Source: Campylobacter portucalensis
GTDB taxonomy: Bacteria > Campylobacterota > Campylobacteria > Campylobacterales > Campylobacteraceae
Direction of reading: 5' to 3'
NCBI RefSeq assembly: GCF_009690845.1
Contig: NZ_VWSJ01000027.1
Coordinates: 1-64,000 of the forward strand
Length of the DNA: 64,000 nt
Position 1 is the stretch's first letter; every line of letters begins with the position of its first letter. Positions 18,167-26,793 of this stretch are shown here, one piece after another. The notes below the pieces were generated by a model, which saw only the letters and a program-made list of their open reading frames with translations, made no database searches and was not told the DNA's origin. Position numbers and translations under genes: made by a program.

Positions 18167-20455
18167 ATGAATAAATTTTTTAAATTGTCTATTATTTCGT
18201 GTTTAGCACTAAATTTAATGCACGCAGATGAGATTGAATTTGATAATTTAAAAATTTCAGCTAAAGAGATAAAAGATGATGATAAATCGTTTGTAACACC
18301 TGGTGCAGTTAGCTCTAGGGGGGGGGTTGGTAGCTCTACTCAAAGCATTGATAGTATTATTAGAAGTATGCCAGGAAGCTATACAAATACAGATCAAACT
18401 CAAGGAACCATTCAAGTTAATATCCGCGGAATGACAGGAGTTGGTAGAGTAAATACTATGGTTGATGGAGTAACTCAGACATTTTTTGGAACTTCAGCTG
18501 ATAATGGTAAATTTCACACAGGGCAAGGAAATATAGGAACTTCAGGTTTTGGTGCTATGATAGATCAAAACTTTTTAGTTGCTGCTGATGTTACAAAAGG
18601 AACATTTAGCGGAGGACATGGCGGGCTTATGGGTGGAGCAAATTTTAGAACCATAGGTGTTGATGATTTGGTAAGAGATGATAATCTTTTTGGTTTTATG
18701 GGTAGATATTCTCATGGAACAAATGGTATAGGATATAACTATATGGGCGCCGTTGCAGGTAAATATAAATTTGATAACGGTGGAAGTGTAGGAGCACTTT
18801 TTGGCTATAGCAGAAAAAAGATTTCTCAAAACTATGATGTTGGCGGTGGTGGAAAAATAAGCGAAAAAAGAACTCCAAATCCAAACTTTGATCCAACTCA
18901 GCCAATAAGTTTGTCGAACCATCCATTTGAAGACTCAAGCCCATTTAATCCTGACGAGCTAACTCAAAAACCAAAAAGCTATTTATTTAAAGTAGAGATT
19001 AAGCCCAATGAGTTTAACAAAGCTATAATAAACTATAGAAGATATGAGAATTTATTAGCTGGCAGAGATATGATTCATAACAATTATCAACTTGATTATA
19101 ACTTTAATCCCGATAATGAATTAATAGATATCAAATTCTTAGCTGCTTATACTAAAGGTGAGCAAAAATACCTTGATGATGCAGTGTTTTTTGGTAGAAC
19201 TGATATGGCAAATAAGGGCGATTTAAAAACCATAAATGAAGCAATTACTTTAAATTTAAGCAATAAATCAAGATTTCATTTTGATAATTTTACATACACT
19301 CCAACGCTTGGAATAAATTTTTTAGACAACGAGTATAAAAACACTTTAAATATGAGTTTGCCAGGAGCTACATCAACTCCTTTTTCTCCAAAAGGTAGGC
19401 AAAAAATAGTAACTTTTTATTTGGATAATAGACTTAATTATTCTATTTTTGAATTTGATGCAAACTTAAATTTACAAAAATGGAACATTAAAGGGCACAA
19501 GCCAAAGTGTGATATAGGGCATTTTTGTTTTCCAAGGCATGCAACCGATATAGATAAAGATGATTTAGAATTTAACTACTCATTTTTACTATCAGCAAAA
19601 ATTCACGATCTTTTTGCTCCATTTGTAAGCTACTCAAAAACAACAAGACCACCAAATGTTCAAGAGATGTTTTTCTCAACAAACGAAGGAAATGGTGTTA
19701 ATCCATTTTTAAGACCAGAAGAGGCTAAAACTTGGCAAATTGGATTTAATAGTTTTAAAGAAAATTTAATGCTTGATAATGATAGATTTGGTTTAAAAGT
19801 GCTTTATTATAATACTCATGTGGATGATTATATCTATAACAAATCTTTTTACACAACAGATGCTTTTATGCTTCATTTAAATCAAACAGAAGTTACTAAA
19901 TTTAGGGGTTGGGAAGTAGAATTAAGCTATGATACAGGTATGTTTTATGTAAAAGGAAGCTATTCAAAGCAAACTAGCAATCAAACTACAAATGAAACAA
20001 GCGGAACTCATTCAAATTCATTTGGTGGATATACAGAAATAACAGAACTTCCTAAAGACTATGCTAGAATCGATGTAGGAACAAGACTTTTTGATGAAAA
20101 ATTAACCATAGGAATGATAGCAAAATATACAGGAGATGCTTATAGAGTAACCATTGGTACTGATAATAGAGTCCCAACAAATGACCCAAATGACTTGTAT
20201 CCAGAGCTTTTAAAAGAAAAACTTCCTAATATCCCAACTATTTATGATTTTTATATGATTTTAAAGCCAAATGAGAATTTAACGCTTAAATTTGAAATTC
20301 AAAATTTATTTGATAAAAACTATATGGACGCTTTAAATGCATTTAATGGCACTGAGAATCAGCACACATATGATATAAATGGAAATGATATCTATTTATT
20401 TGACAACCAAGCAAGAGGTAGAACTGTATTAGGAAGTTTTGAGTATAAATTTTAA
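18167..20455 (+). CDS. ctuA: TonB-dependent receptor, CtuA/Cj0178-like
   Basis: 762 residues with a signal peptide ending near MHADE, a plug (STQSIDSIIRSMPGSYTN, QVNIRGMTGVGRVNTMVDGVTQTFFG, GGLMGGANFRTIGVDDLV) and a barrel. The barrel carries SYSKTTRPPNVQEMFFS, LRPEEAKTWQIGF, LKFEIQNLFDKNYMDAL and a C-terminal GSFEYKF. HasR/Tbp-type receptors share the NVQEMF and RPE features, so heme or host iron proteins are likely ligands. Gene order (chaN, receptor, exbB, exbD, tonB) equals C. jejuni Cj0177-Cj0181, where the receptor has been linked to transferrin-type iron use. A nine-G tract in the N-terminal plug region makes it a candidate for phase variation; at present it is in frame. ATG follows ataaggagataaa. 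Confidence 0.9.
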   Translation: MNKFFKLSIISCLALNLMHADEIEFDNLKISAKEIKDDDKSFVTPGAVSSRGGVGSSTQSIDSIIRSMPGSYTNTDQTQGTIQVNIRGMTGVGRVNTMVDGVTQTFFGTSADNGKFHTGQGNIGTSGFGAMIDQNFLVAADVTKGTFSGGHGGLMGGANFRTIGVDDLVRDDNLFGFMGRYSHGTNGIGYNYMGAVAGKYKFDNGGSVGALFGYSRKKISQNYDVGGGGKISEKRTPNPNFDPTQPISLSNHPFEDSSPFNPDELTQKPKSYLFKVEIKPNEFNKAIINYRRYENLLAGRDMIHNNYQLDYNFNPDNELIDIKFLAAYTKGEQKYLDDAVFFGRTDMANKGDLKTINEAITLNLSNKSRFHFDNFTYTPTLGINFLDNEYKNTLNMSLPGATSTPFSPKGRQKIVTFYLDNRLNYSIFEFDANLNLQKWNIKGHKPKCDIGHFCFPRHATDIDKDDLEFNYSFLLSAKIHDLFAPFVSYSKTTRPPNVQEMFFSTNEGNGVNPFLRPEEAKTWQIGFNSFKENLMLDNDRFGLKVLYYNTHVDDYIYNKSFYTTDAFMLHLNQTEVTKFRGWEVELSYDTGMFYVKGSYSKQTSNQTTNETSGTHSNSFGGYTEITELPKDYARIDVGTRLFDEKLTIGMIAKYTGDAYRVTIGTDNRVPTNDPNDLYPELLKEKLPNIPTIYDFYMILKPNENLTLKFEIQNLFDKNYMDALNAFNGTENQHTYDINGNDIYLFDNQARGRTVLGSFEYKF
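18318..18326 (+). repeat. G9 homopolymer in the TonB-receptor gene
   Basis: Nine G encode Arg-Gly-Gly-Val just after the signal peptide and linker (codons 51-54). A change of one or two G would stop the receptor very early, so this is a plausible ON/OFF switch, currently ON. Confidence 0.75.
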
Positions 20456-20464
20456 AGGTATTAA

Positions 20465-21295
20465 ATGAAAAAAATTATTTTAGTATTATTTTTGATGATT
20501 GGCTTTTGTTTAGCAGATGGGAATTTAACAGATTTAAACAACTCTTTATCTAAAAAAGAGAATCTCTTTAACTCTGATGCTAAAGAGATTTTAGATGCAA
20601 ATTTAAATGATTTAAATTTATCTAACAATACTAATATTTTAAAAGAAAAAAGAGATTTTTCTTTTTTTTCTTTATATGAAAATGCTGATATTGTGGTTAA
20701 GATTGTAATTTATATATTAGTTTTATTTTCTGTTTTAACTTGGGGTATTTTTATAGCCAAAATTTTACAATACAAAAGCTTAAATCAAGAGTTATCAAAA
20801 AGCTTAAATTTATTGAAAGATACAAATACTATCAATGATTTACCAAATTTTTCTCAAAAAGATATAGCCTTTACTCTTTCTTCGATAATAAGGGATGAAA
20901 TTTCAAAGTCAAAATCTACGCAAAATTTAAACGAGCGTATAAATTTGAGATTGCAAACGGTATCACAAAACATAATAAGCAAAGCCAAAAAATTTACAGG
21001 AATTTTAGCTAGCATTGGATCATCTGCACCTTTTATAGGGCTTTTTGGGACAGTTTGGGGGATAATGAATAGCTTTATGGGCATAGCTACATCAAATAAT
21101 ACAGGTCTTGATGTAGTTGCTCCTGGAATTGCTGAGGCTTTATTTGCTACAGCTTTTGGTTTAGTTGCAGCTATTCCAGCTGTGCTTTTTTATAACTATA
21201 CTATTTATTTAAATTCTAAATTTACCGATTTGCTAGATGAGGTTGCTACTATGTTTTTTGTTATTTTTGATAGAACAATGGATGGAAATAAATGA
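20465..21295 (+). CDS. exbB: ExbB, TonB-complex proton channel subunit
   Basis: 276 residues. An N-terminal signal and a periplasmic stretch (about 20-75) precede the MotA/TolQ/ExbB domain. That domain has a first membrane helix (IVIYILVLFSVLTWGIF), then FTGILASIGSSAPFIGLFGTVWGIMNSF and a third helix AEALFATAFGLVAAIPAVLFYN. With ExbD and TonB it uses the proton gradient to energise outer-membrane receptors. It begins 9 bases after the receptor and overlaps exbD by four bases (ATGA), so the three are translationally coupled. The long periplasmic N-terminal extension is a feature of the larger ExbB type. Confidence 0.93.
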   Translation: MKKIILVLFLMIGFCLADGNLTDLNNSLSKKENLFNSDAKEILDANLNDLNLSNNTNILKEKRDFSFFSLYENADIVVKIVIYILVLFSVLTWGIFIAKILQYKSLNQELSKSLNLLKDTNTINDLPNFSQKDIAFTLSSIIRDEISKSKSTQNLNERINLRLQTVSQNIISKAKKFTGILASIGSSAPFIGLFGTVWGIMNSFMGIATSNNTGLDVVAPGIAEALFATAFGLVAAIPAVLFYNYTIYLNSKFTDLLDEVATMFFVIFDRTMDGNK

Positions 21296-21693
21296 TAAAA
21301 AGATCTCAAGATGAAGCGTTAAGTCAAATAAATGTTACACCCTTTATAGATGTAATGCTTGTTTTGTTGATAATTTTTATGGTTGTAACTCCCCTTATTA
21401 CAAGTTCGGCAAAAATAGAGCTTCCAAAATCTACTCAAAATGCAAAACAAGATGATAAAAATTTAGTTATTATTTCTATAGATAAAGATAAAGTAATTTT
21501 GGTTAATAATGAAGCTATAAACAAGGAAAATTTAGCTCAAATTTTAGCTCAAAAAACCAAAAATAATTTCGATGAAATTATATATTTTTATGTAGATGTG
21601 AGTGTAGAATATGGGCTTTTAATGAAAACTATAAATGAGATAAAATCTCTTGGGTACTCTAAAATAGCTCTATCATCAGAGGTTAAAAAGTGA
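21292..21693 (+). CDS. exbD: ExbD, TonB-complex subunit
   Basis: 133 residues. A short cytoplasmic start (INVTPFIDVMLVLLIIFMVVTPLI) contains the single membrane helix with the conserved aspartate of the FIDVMLVLL motif. A periplasmic domain follows, ending SLGYSKIALSSE. It forms the proton-coupled channel with ExbB. The start overlaps exbB and the stop overlaps the GTG of tonB. Confidence 0.95.
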   Translation: MIKRSQDEALSQINVTPFIDVMLVLLIIFMVVTPLITSSAKIELPKSTQNAKQDDKNLVIISIDKDKVILVNNEAINKENLAQILAQKTKNNFDEIIYFYVDVSVEYGLLMKTINEIKSLGYSKIALSSEVKK

Positions 21694-22547
21694 ATAATAA
21701 AAGTTATTTTTATGGTATTGCTATATCTTTATTTTTTCATTTTTTGATTGTATTTTTAATTTTTTATAAGCATTTAAATAGTGGCGAAATGGGTGGTTAT
21801 GGTGGCGAAGTTGATGAGTTTGAATCTGTTATGATAGTTTCAAATTTACCAATTGGAGATTTAAAAGAAGCTAGTGTAAATTCTGTTTTAGCTACTCAAA
21901 ATTATGAAGCGATGCCAGAATATGAAGAGGCTAGTGTAGTTGATAATGTGGAAGCTTTAGAAGATAGCACTTTAAGTGAAATGGAATTTAATAGCGAAAT
22001 TGAAATTAAAAAAAGTAAAAAAACGAATAAGGTTATAAAAAATGCACCAATAAAAAATAAAAAAATTACAAAAAAATCTGAAATCAAAGATGAAAATATT
22101 AAAAAAAAGCAAATTGATAAGCCAGTTTCTATGATTAGTGGAAATTTTAATCAAGTAGCAAAAGATAACTACTCATCTGCACCAATGAATGAAAATGGAA
22201 GTAAGATTTCATCGCCTAGCACAGGAAATTCTAATTCCAAAAAAGTCAGTTATCAAAGTTTAGTTTTTTCACATTTAAATAAATTTAAAAATTACCCCAA
22301 AAATTCAATTTTAAACAAAGAAGAGGGAATGGTTATTATTAGGGTTAAATTAGATAAAGATGGCAATGTACTTTTAGCTGATATAAAAAAAAGTTGTAAT
22401 TTTGAAAGTTTAAATAATGCAGCAACCCAGCTTTTTAAAAAAGCTTCTCCGCTTCCAAAACCACCTGAAAATTTGATAAAAAATGGAGTTTTAGTTTTTA
22501 GTATGCCAGTTGAATATGATATAAAAAAATATTTAAAAAATAGATAA
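21690..22547 (+). CDS. tonB: TonB energy-transducing protein
   Basis: 285 residues starting with GTG. One N-terminal membrane helix (YGIAISLFFHFLIVFLIFY, with the SxxxH-type serine and histidine) is followed by an acidic then lysine-rich periplasmic linker and a C-terminal TonB domain. That domain has FSHLNKFKNYPKNS, GMVIIRVKLDKDGNVLLADIKKSC and LPKPPENLI. The linker lacks the long proline repeats of E. coli TonB and is Lys/Ile-rich instead. It transmits energy to the two receptors in this cluster. Confidence 0.92.
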   Translation: MNNKSYFYGIAISLFFHFLIVFLIFYKHLNSGEMGGYGGEVDEFESVMIVSNLPIGDLKEASVNSVLATQNYEAMPEYEEASVVDNVEALEDSTLSEMEFNSEIEIKKSKKTNKVIKNAPIKNKKITKKSEIKDENIKKKQIDKPVSMISGNFNQVAKDNYSSAPMNENGSKISSPSTGNSNSKKVSYQSLVFSHLNKFKNYPKNSILNKEEGMVIIRVKLDKDGNVLLADIKKSCNFESLNNAATQLFKKASPLPKPPENLIKNGVLVFSMPVEYDIKKYLKNR

Positions 22548-22564
22548 ATTTATAAAGGCTTATA

Positions 22565-24106
22565 TTGAAAAATACTTATATTTTAAAATTTTTTATAATT
22601 TTTGTATTATCTATAGTTTTAAGTGCTTTTAATATTGCTATTTTAGCATTTATAAATGATTTTATAGTAAATTTAAACGATTCAAATTTGTATAAATTTA
22701 GACTATTTGCGTTGTTTTTGGTTGTATTTTTTATGGTTACATATTTTGCAAAATTTACAATAGCTAAGATAAATAATACCCTCATTTATGATCTTAGAAT
22801 AAAACTTATAAATATGATTTTAAATACTAGGATGATTTTTGATAATCAAAAATCAAAAATCCTAGCTTCTATTTCTAAAGATATTTCAAATATTTCAAAT
22901 GGATTTATGCGTTTAAGTGATGCAACACAAGGGATTGTTCTTCTTTTAATGTCGTTTATATATTTTTTGTATTTATCTGTAAAATTAGCTATTTTTATTA
23001 TCTTTTGGTTTGTTATTATAGGCTTTATTGTTTATTTTTTTATAAATAAAACTAGGAAGAATTATTTTGAATCTAGAAAATTTGATGATTTTTTATATCA
23101 AGACTACGAGGAGCTTTTAACTGGTTTTAAAGAGCTTAAAATGGATAAAAAGCGTTTAAAGTTTTTCAAAGATAGTATCTTTTTAAATGCAAATTTGCAA
23201 AAAAATGCAAATATAAATGCTGAAATATACAGTGCTTTATCTAGTAATTTTTTAAATGTTATGATGTTGGGTGGGATTGGTTTTTTGGTATATTTGAGTA
23301 TAATTATGGAATTTGCTAAGATAAATGAAGCTATCACGATGGCTTTATTTATGATGTTTTTAAGAGCTCCTTTTATGATGATGATTTCATCAATTCCATC
23401 AATTTTAGTTGCAAATATATCTTTAAAGAAGATAAAAGATTTAAATTTAAATAGCAATACTTTATCAAAACAAAATTTAAAAAAAATGCAGTGGAAAAGA
23501 ATTTTATTAAAAGATATTAGTTTTTCTTATGGTGAAAATTTAGTCTTGTCAAATATAAATTTAGAGATTAAAAAGGGCGAATGTGTGTTTTTGGTGGGAA
23601 AAAATGGTTCTGGAAAATCAACTCTATTTTTATTAATGTGTGGATTTTTAAAACAAAGTAGCGGAGAGATATGGGTTGATGATAAAATTTTAGAAGAGGG
23701 CGATTTAGATAGTTTTCAAAATACAATAAGTGTGATTTTTAGTGACTTTTATCTGTTTAGAGATATACTAGGTGATTGTGAGCTTGAATTTTGGAGTGAT
23801 ATTTTGAAGATAAAAAATAAGATTGATTTTCAAAATAAAACCATAAAAACATCAAATTTATCAACAGGACAGAAAAAAAGAGCAGCCTTACTTCAAAATT
23901 TGGTTGCAAATAGGGATTTTTTAATGCTTGATGAATTTGCAGCAGATCAAGATCCTAAATTTAGAGAGTATTTTTATACTTTTATAATTCCGCTTTTGAA
24001 AGATAGGGGCATTGGCATATTTGCTATAAGCCACGATGATAAATTTTTTAATATGGCTGATAAAATTTATAAGATAGAAGATGCAAAATTAATAAAAATA
24101 AGATAA
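22565..24106 (+). CDS. ABC exporter, cyclic-peptide/siderophore (PvdE/SyrD) type
   Basis: 513 residues starting with TTG. An N-terminal membrane domain of about six helices (1-290) is fused to an ATPase domain with Walker A (VGKNGSGKST), signature LSTGQKKR and Walker B DFLMLDEFAADQDP. The half-length fused layout fits the SyrD/PvdE group, which moves siderophores or peptides across the inner membrane. It follows tonB by 17 bases, so it belongs to the iron operon. No siderophore biosynthesis gene is nearby. The substrate is unknown. Confidence 0.82.
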   Translation: MKNTYILKFFIIFVLSIVLSAFNIAILAFINDFIVNLNDSNLYKFRLFALFLVVFFMVTYFAKFTIAKINNTLIYDLRIKLINMILNTRMIFDNQKSKILASISKDISNISNGFMRLSDATQGIVLLLMSFIYFLYLSVKLAIFIIFWFVIIGFIVYFFINKTRKNYFESRKFDDFLYQDYEELLTGFKELKMDKKRLKFFKDSIFLNANLQKNANINAEIYSALSSNFLNVMMLGGIGFLVYLSIIMEFAKINEAITMALFMMFLRAPFMMMISSIPSILVANISLKKIKDLNLNSNTLSKQNLKKMQWKRILLKDISFSYGENLVLSNINLEIKKGECVFLVGKNGSGKSTLFLLMCGFLKQSSGEIWVDDKILEEGDLDSFQNTISVIFSDFYLFRDILGDCELEFWSDILKIKNKIDFQNKTIKTSNLSTGQKKRAALLQNLVANRDFLMLDEFAADQDPKFREYFYTFIIPLLKDRGIGIFAISHDDKFFNMADKIYKIEDAKLIKIR

Positions 24107-24142
24107 TTTTTATTTAGTTTATTTTATACGTTTTTAAGTTAA

Positions 24143-24157
24143 TGAATTATATAATCA
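24143..24157. promoter_or_regulatory. Weak Fur-box-like palindrome before the heme-type ABC operon
   Basis: TGAATTATATAATCA is an imperfect inverted repeat, close to the 7-1-7 Fur pattern, 67 bases before the permease start. It suggests a second iron-regulated promoter inside the cluster. The match is modest in this AT-rich sequence. Confidence 0.35.
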
Positions 24158-24223
24158 TTATTTATATATTAAATTAGATTGATAGAAAATATATATTTAT
24201 AAAATAAAATTTATGGACTTTAT

Positions 24224-25189
24224 ATGACTTTTAAATTTATTATGCTTAGTGTTTTTACGTTGATTGTGGCTTTAGTTTTAACTTGCGTAGGAAGTGTTGA
24301 TATTGGATTGAATGATATAATTGGGCTTTTTAGTGGAGACATAAGTCAAACAAAAAGAGTGATTTTATTAGAGATTAGAATTCCAAGAGTAATAATGGCT
24401 TTATTAATTGGTATGCTTTTGGCAAGTAGCGGAGTTGTAACTCAGAGTGTATTTTTAAATCCTTTAGCTGATCCATATATAATTGGTATTGCTTCAGCCG
24501 CTACATTTGGAGCTGTTGTGGCATATTTTTTGAAGCTAAATGAAATTTATTATGCAATATTTGCTTTTATATTTTCTGCAATATTGTCTTTTGTGATTTT
24601 TAATCTTTATAAAAAAGCTAAAAATTTATCTACACTTTTGATTATTGGGATTGCATTTTCATCCTTTTTAGGGGCTTTTACATCTTTTGCAACCTATCTT
24701 ATAGGTGAAGATAGTTTTAAGATAGTTGCGTGGATGATGGGGTATTTAGGCTCTGCTTCGTGGAGTAAAATTTTTATGATGATTTTACCTTTAATTTTGA
24801 CTTTTATATATTTTTACTCTAAAAGGTATGAGTTAAATGTAATGCTTAGTGGCGACGATGAGGCAAAAAGTCTTGGTGTTGATGTCGAAAAAACAAAAAA
24901 AAGACTTTTAATAATTTCTGCATTGGCAGTTAGTTTTAGTGTGGCTTTTGCTGGTATGATAGGATTTGTTGGGCTTATTATACCTCACACTTTAAGAATG
25001 CTTTTTAAAACTTCAAATAACGCTATTTTAATACCTTTTAGTGGGATTATAGGAGGACTTTTTTTATTGATTTGCGATGGTATTGGAAAGAGTATTTTAT
25101 CACCAACTGAAATTCCAATTGGTGTTGTAACGGCATTTTTTGGAGCACCTTTTTTTCTATTTTTAGCTTTAAAAGGCAGGCGTTTATGA
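24224..25189 (+). CDS. FecCD-family ABC permease (heme/iron import)
   Basis: 321 residues with about ten membrane helices. Family marks are LLEIRIPRVIMALLIGMLLASSG, VFLNPLADPYIIGIASAATFGA, DDEAKSLGVDV (the ATPase-contact loop) and VGLIIPHTLRMLF. It forms the channel of a type II ABC importer for heme, ferric chelates or cobalamin. It is first of five tightly packed genes, overlaps the ATPase start by four bases, and follows a Fur-box-like site. The downstream radical SAM enzyme argues for heme as substrate. Confidence 0.9.
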   Translation: MTFKFIMLSVFTLIVALVLTCVGSVDIGLNDIIGLFSGDISQTKRVILLEIRIPRVIMALLIGMLLASSGVVTQSVFLNPLADPYIIGIASAATFGAVVAYFLKLNEIYYAIFAFIFSAILSFVIFNLYKKAKNLSTLLIIGIAFSSFLGAFTSFATYLIGEDSFKIVAWMMGYLGSASWSKIFMMILPLILTFIYFYSKRYELNVMLSGDDEAKSLGVDVEKTKKRLLIISALAVSFSVAFAGMIGFVGLIIPHTLRMLFKTSNNAILIPFSGIIGGLFLLICDGIGKSILSPTEIPIGVVTAFFGAPFFLFLALKGRRL

Positions 25190-25953
25190 GTTTAGAAATT
25201 AAGAATTTAAATTTTAAGATTGATGAATTTGAAATTTTAAAAGATATAAATTTAAATGTCAAGAAATCAAAATTTGTAGGTATTTTGGGACCAAATGGGT
25301 GCGGAAAAAGCACGCTTTTAAAAAATATTTTAAGAATTTATGAGCCAAATTCTGGAATTATAAAATTTGAAAACAGAAAAATGAGCGATTACAGCTTAAA
25401 AGAGTTATCAAAACTTATAGGTTTTGTGCCACAAAAATCAGCTATTTCTATGCCATTAAGCGTTGAAGATATTGTATTGATGGGTAGATATTCTCACTTA
25501 AAAAATAGCTTTGTTGGATATGAAAAAAGTGATTATTTAGCAGTTGATAAAATTTTAAAAAAACTCGATTTAGAACGTTTTAAAAAAAGAGTCGCTTTTT
25601 CTTTAAGTGGAGGAGAATTTCAAAGAGTTATTTTGGCTAGAGCTTTAGTTGGAGAGCCAAAAATTTTACTTTTAGATGAGCCTACTTCTGCATTGGATTT
25701 AAATTTTAGTGTAAGTATGTTAAAAATTTGTAAAAATTTAGTGAAAGATTTAAATATTTTAGGGGTTGTTGTGATACACGATTTAAATTTAGCCTCTGGA
25801 ATTTGTGATGAAATTTTTATGATGAAAAATGGAGTGGTTTCTTATAGAGGCACTCCAAAGGAATTATTTAAAAAAGAGATATTAAAAGATATTTATAATT
25901 TAGATTGTGAAATTTTAGAATTTCAAAACAGAGCAGTCGTTGTAACTATTTGA
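25186..25953 (+). CDS. FecE-family ABC ATPase (heme/iron import)
   Basis: 255 residues with Walker A GPNGCGKST, Q-loop GFVPQKS, signature LSGGEFQR, Walker B ILLLDEPTSAL and the switch histidine in VVIHDLNLA. It powers the permease encoded just upstream. It starts with ATG inside the permease stop. Confidence 0.92.
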   Translation: MSLEIKNLNFKIDEFEILKDINLNVKKSKFVGILGPNGCGKSTLLKNILRIYEPNSGIIKFENRKMSDYSLKELSKLIGFVPQKSAISMPLSVEDIVLMGRYSHLKNSFVGYEKSDYLAVDKILKKLDLERFKKRVAFSLSGGEFQRVILARALVGEPKILLLDEPTSALDLNFSVSMLKICKNLVKDLNILGVVVIHDLNLASGICDEIFMMKNGVVSYRGTPKELFKKEILKDIYNLDCEILEFQNRAVVVTI

Positions 25954-25972
25954 AATCAAAAAAGGAAAAATA

Positions 25973-26761
25973 ATGAGAAAATTTTTAATTTTATTTTTAG
26001 TAAATTTTTGTTTTGCTAAGGGCGTTATTGTTTTAGATCCAGCTTGTGTTGAAATTTTTTATATGTTAAATGCTGAAGATAAGATAGCAGCTATTGCAAA
26101 GACTCAAAGCAGTGAAATATGGCCTCAAGAAAAGATTAAATTTTTACCAAGTGTTGGAACATATGTAAAGCCAAATTTAGAAAAAATTATAGAAATTCAG
26201 CCTGATATGGTGCTTACTGGTTTTCACTCAAAAGAAATAATTGATGATTTAGAACGTTTTGGTATTAAATATATTGAAATAAAATCAAATAAATTAAGTG
26301 ATATTTATAAAAACATACAAACAATTGCAAATTTAACTAATAAAAAAAATGAAGGTCAAAAACTTATAGATGATTTAAAAAATCGCTTAAATTCTCTTGA
26401 TTTATCAAAAGTGCAGGGCAAAAAAGCAGTATTTTTTTATATGGGAACTAATTTGATGGCTCTTGGAAAAGATACCTTGGTGGGAGATATTTTTGAGTTT
26501 ATGAAAATAGATAATGTTGCTAAAAATTTAAGCGGAAAAACACCGATTGTAACGAGCGAATATCTATTAGAACAAGATCTTGATTATATCTTATTTGTTG
26601 GAAATAGCCTAGAAGATTTGCTTAAGCAAAATCCAGTTTTAAGGCACACAAAAGCTTATAAAAATGGTAAAATTTTAAATATCAAATCATCGTCTTTGCT
26701 TAGAGGAACTCCAAGAATTATTTATGAAATAGAAACATTATATAAAGATTTTATAAAGTAA
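25973..26761 (+). CDS. Periplasmic binding protein of the heme/iron importer
   Basis: 262 residues with a short signal peptide (MRKFLILFLVNFCFAKG), then the BtuF/HmuT-like fold: VLDPACVEIFYMLNAEDKIAAIA, VGTYVKPNLEKIIEIQPDMVL and KTPIVTSEYLLEQDLDYILFV. It is the soluble component for the permease and ATPase upstream. Heme is the likely ligand given the HutW-like gene that follows, but a ferric chelate cannot be excluded. Confidence 0.87.
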   Translation: MRKFLILFLVNFCFAKGVIVLDPACVEIFYMLNAEDKIAAIAKTQSSEIWPQEKIKFLPSVGTYVKPNLEKIIEIQPDMVLTGFHSKEIIDDLERFGIKYIEIKSNKLSDIYKNIQTIANLTNKKNEGQKLIDDLKNRLNSLDLSKVQGKKAVFFYMGTNLMALGKDTLVGDIFEFMKIDNVAKNLSGKTPIVTSEYLLEQDLDYILFVGNSLEDLLKQNPVLRHTKAYKNGKILNIKSSSLLRGTPRIIYEIETLYKDFIK

Positions 26762-26793
26762 ATTTAATAAAATAATTGTTTGGATAAAAAAGT

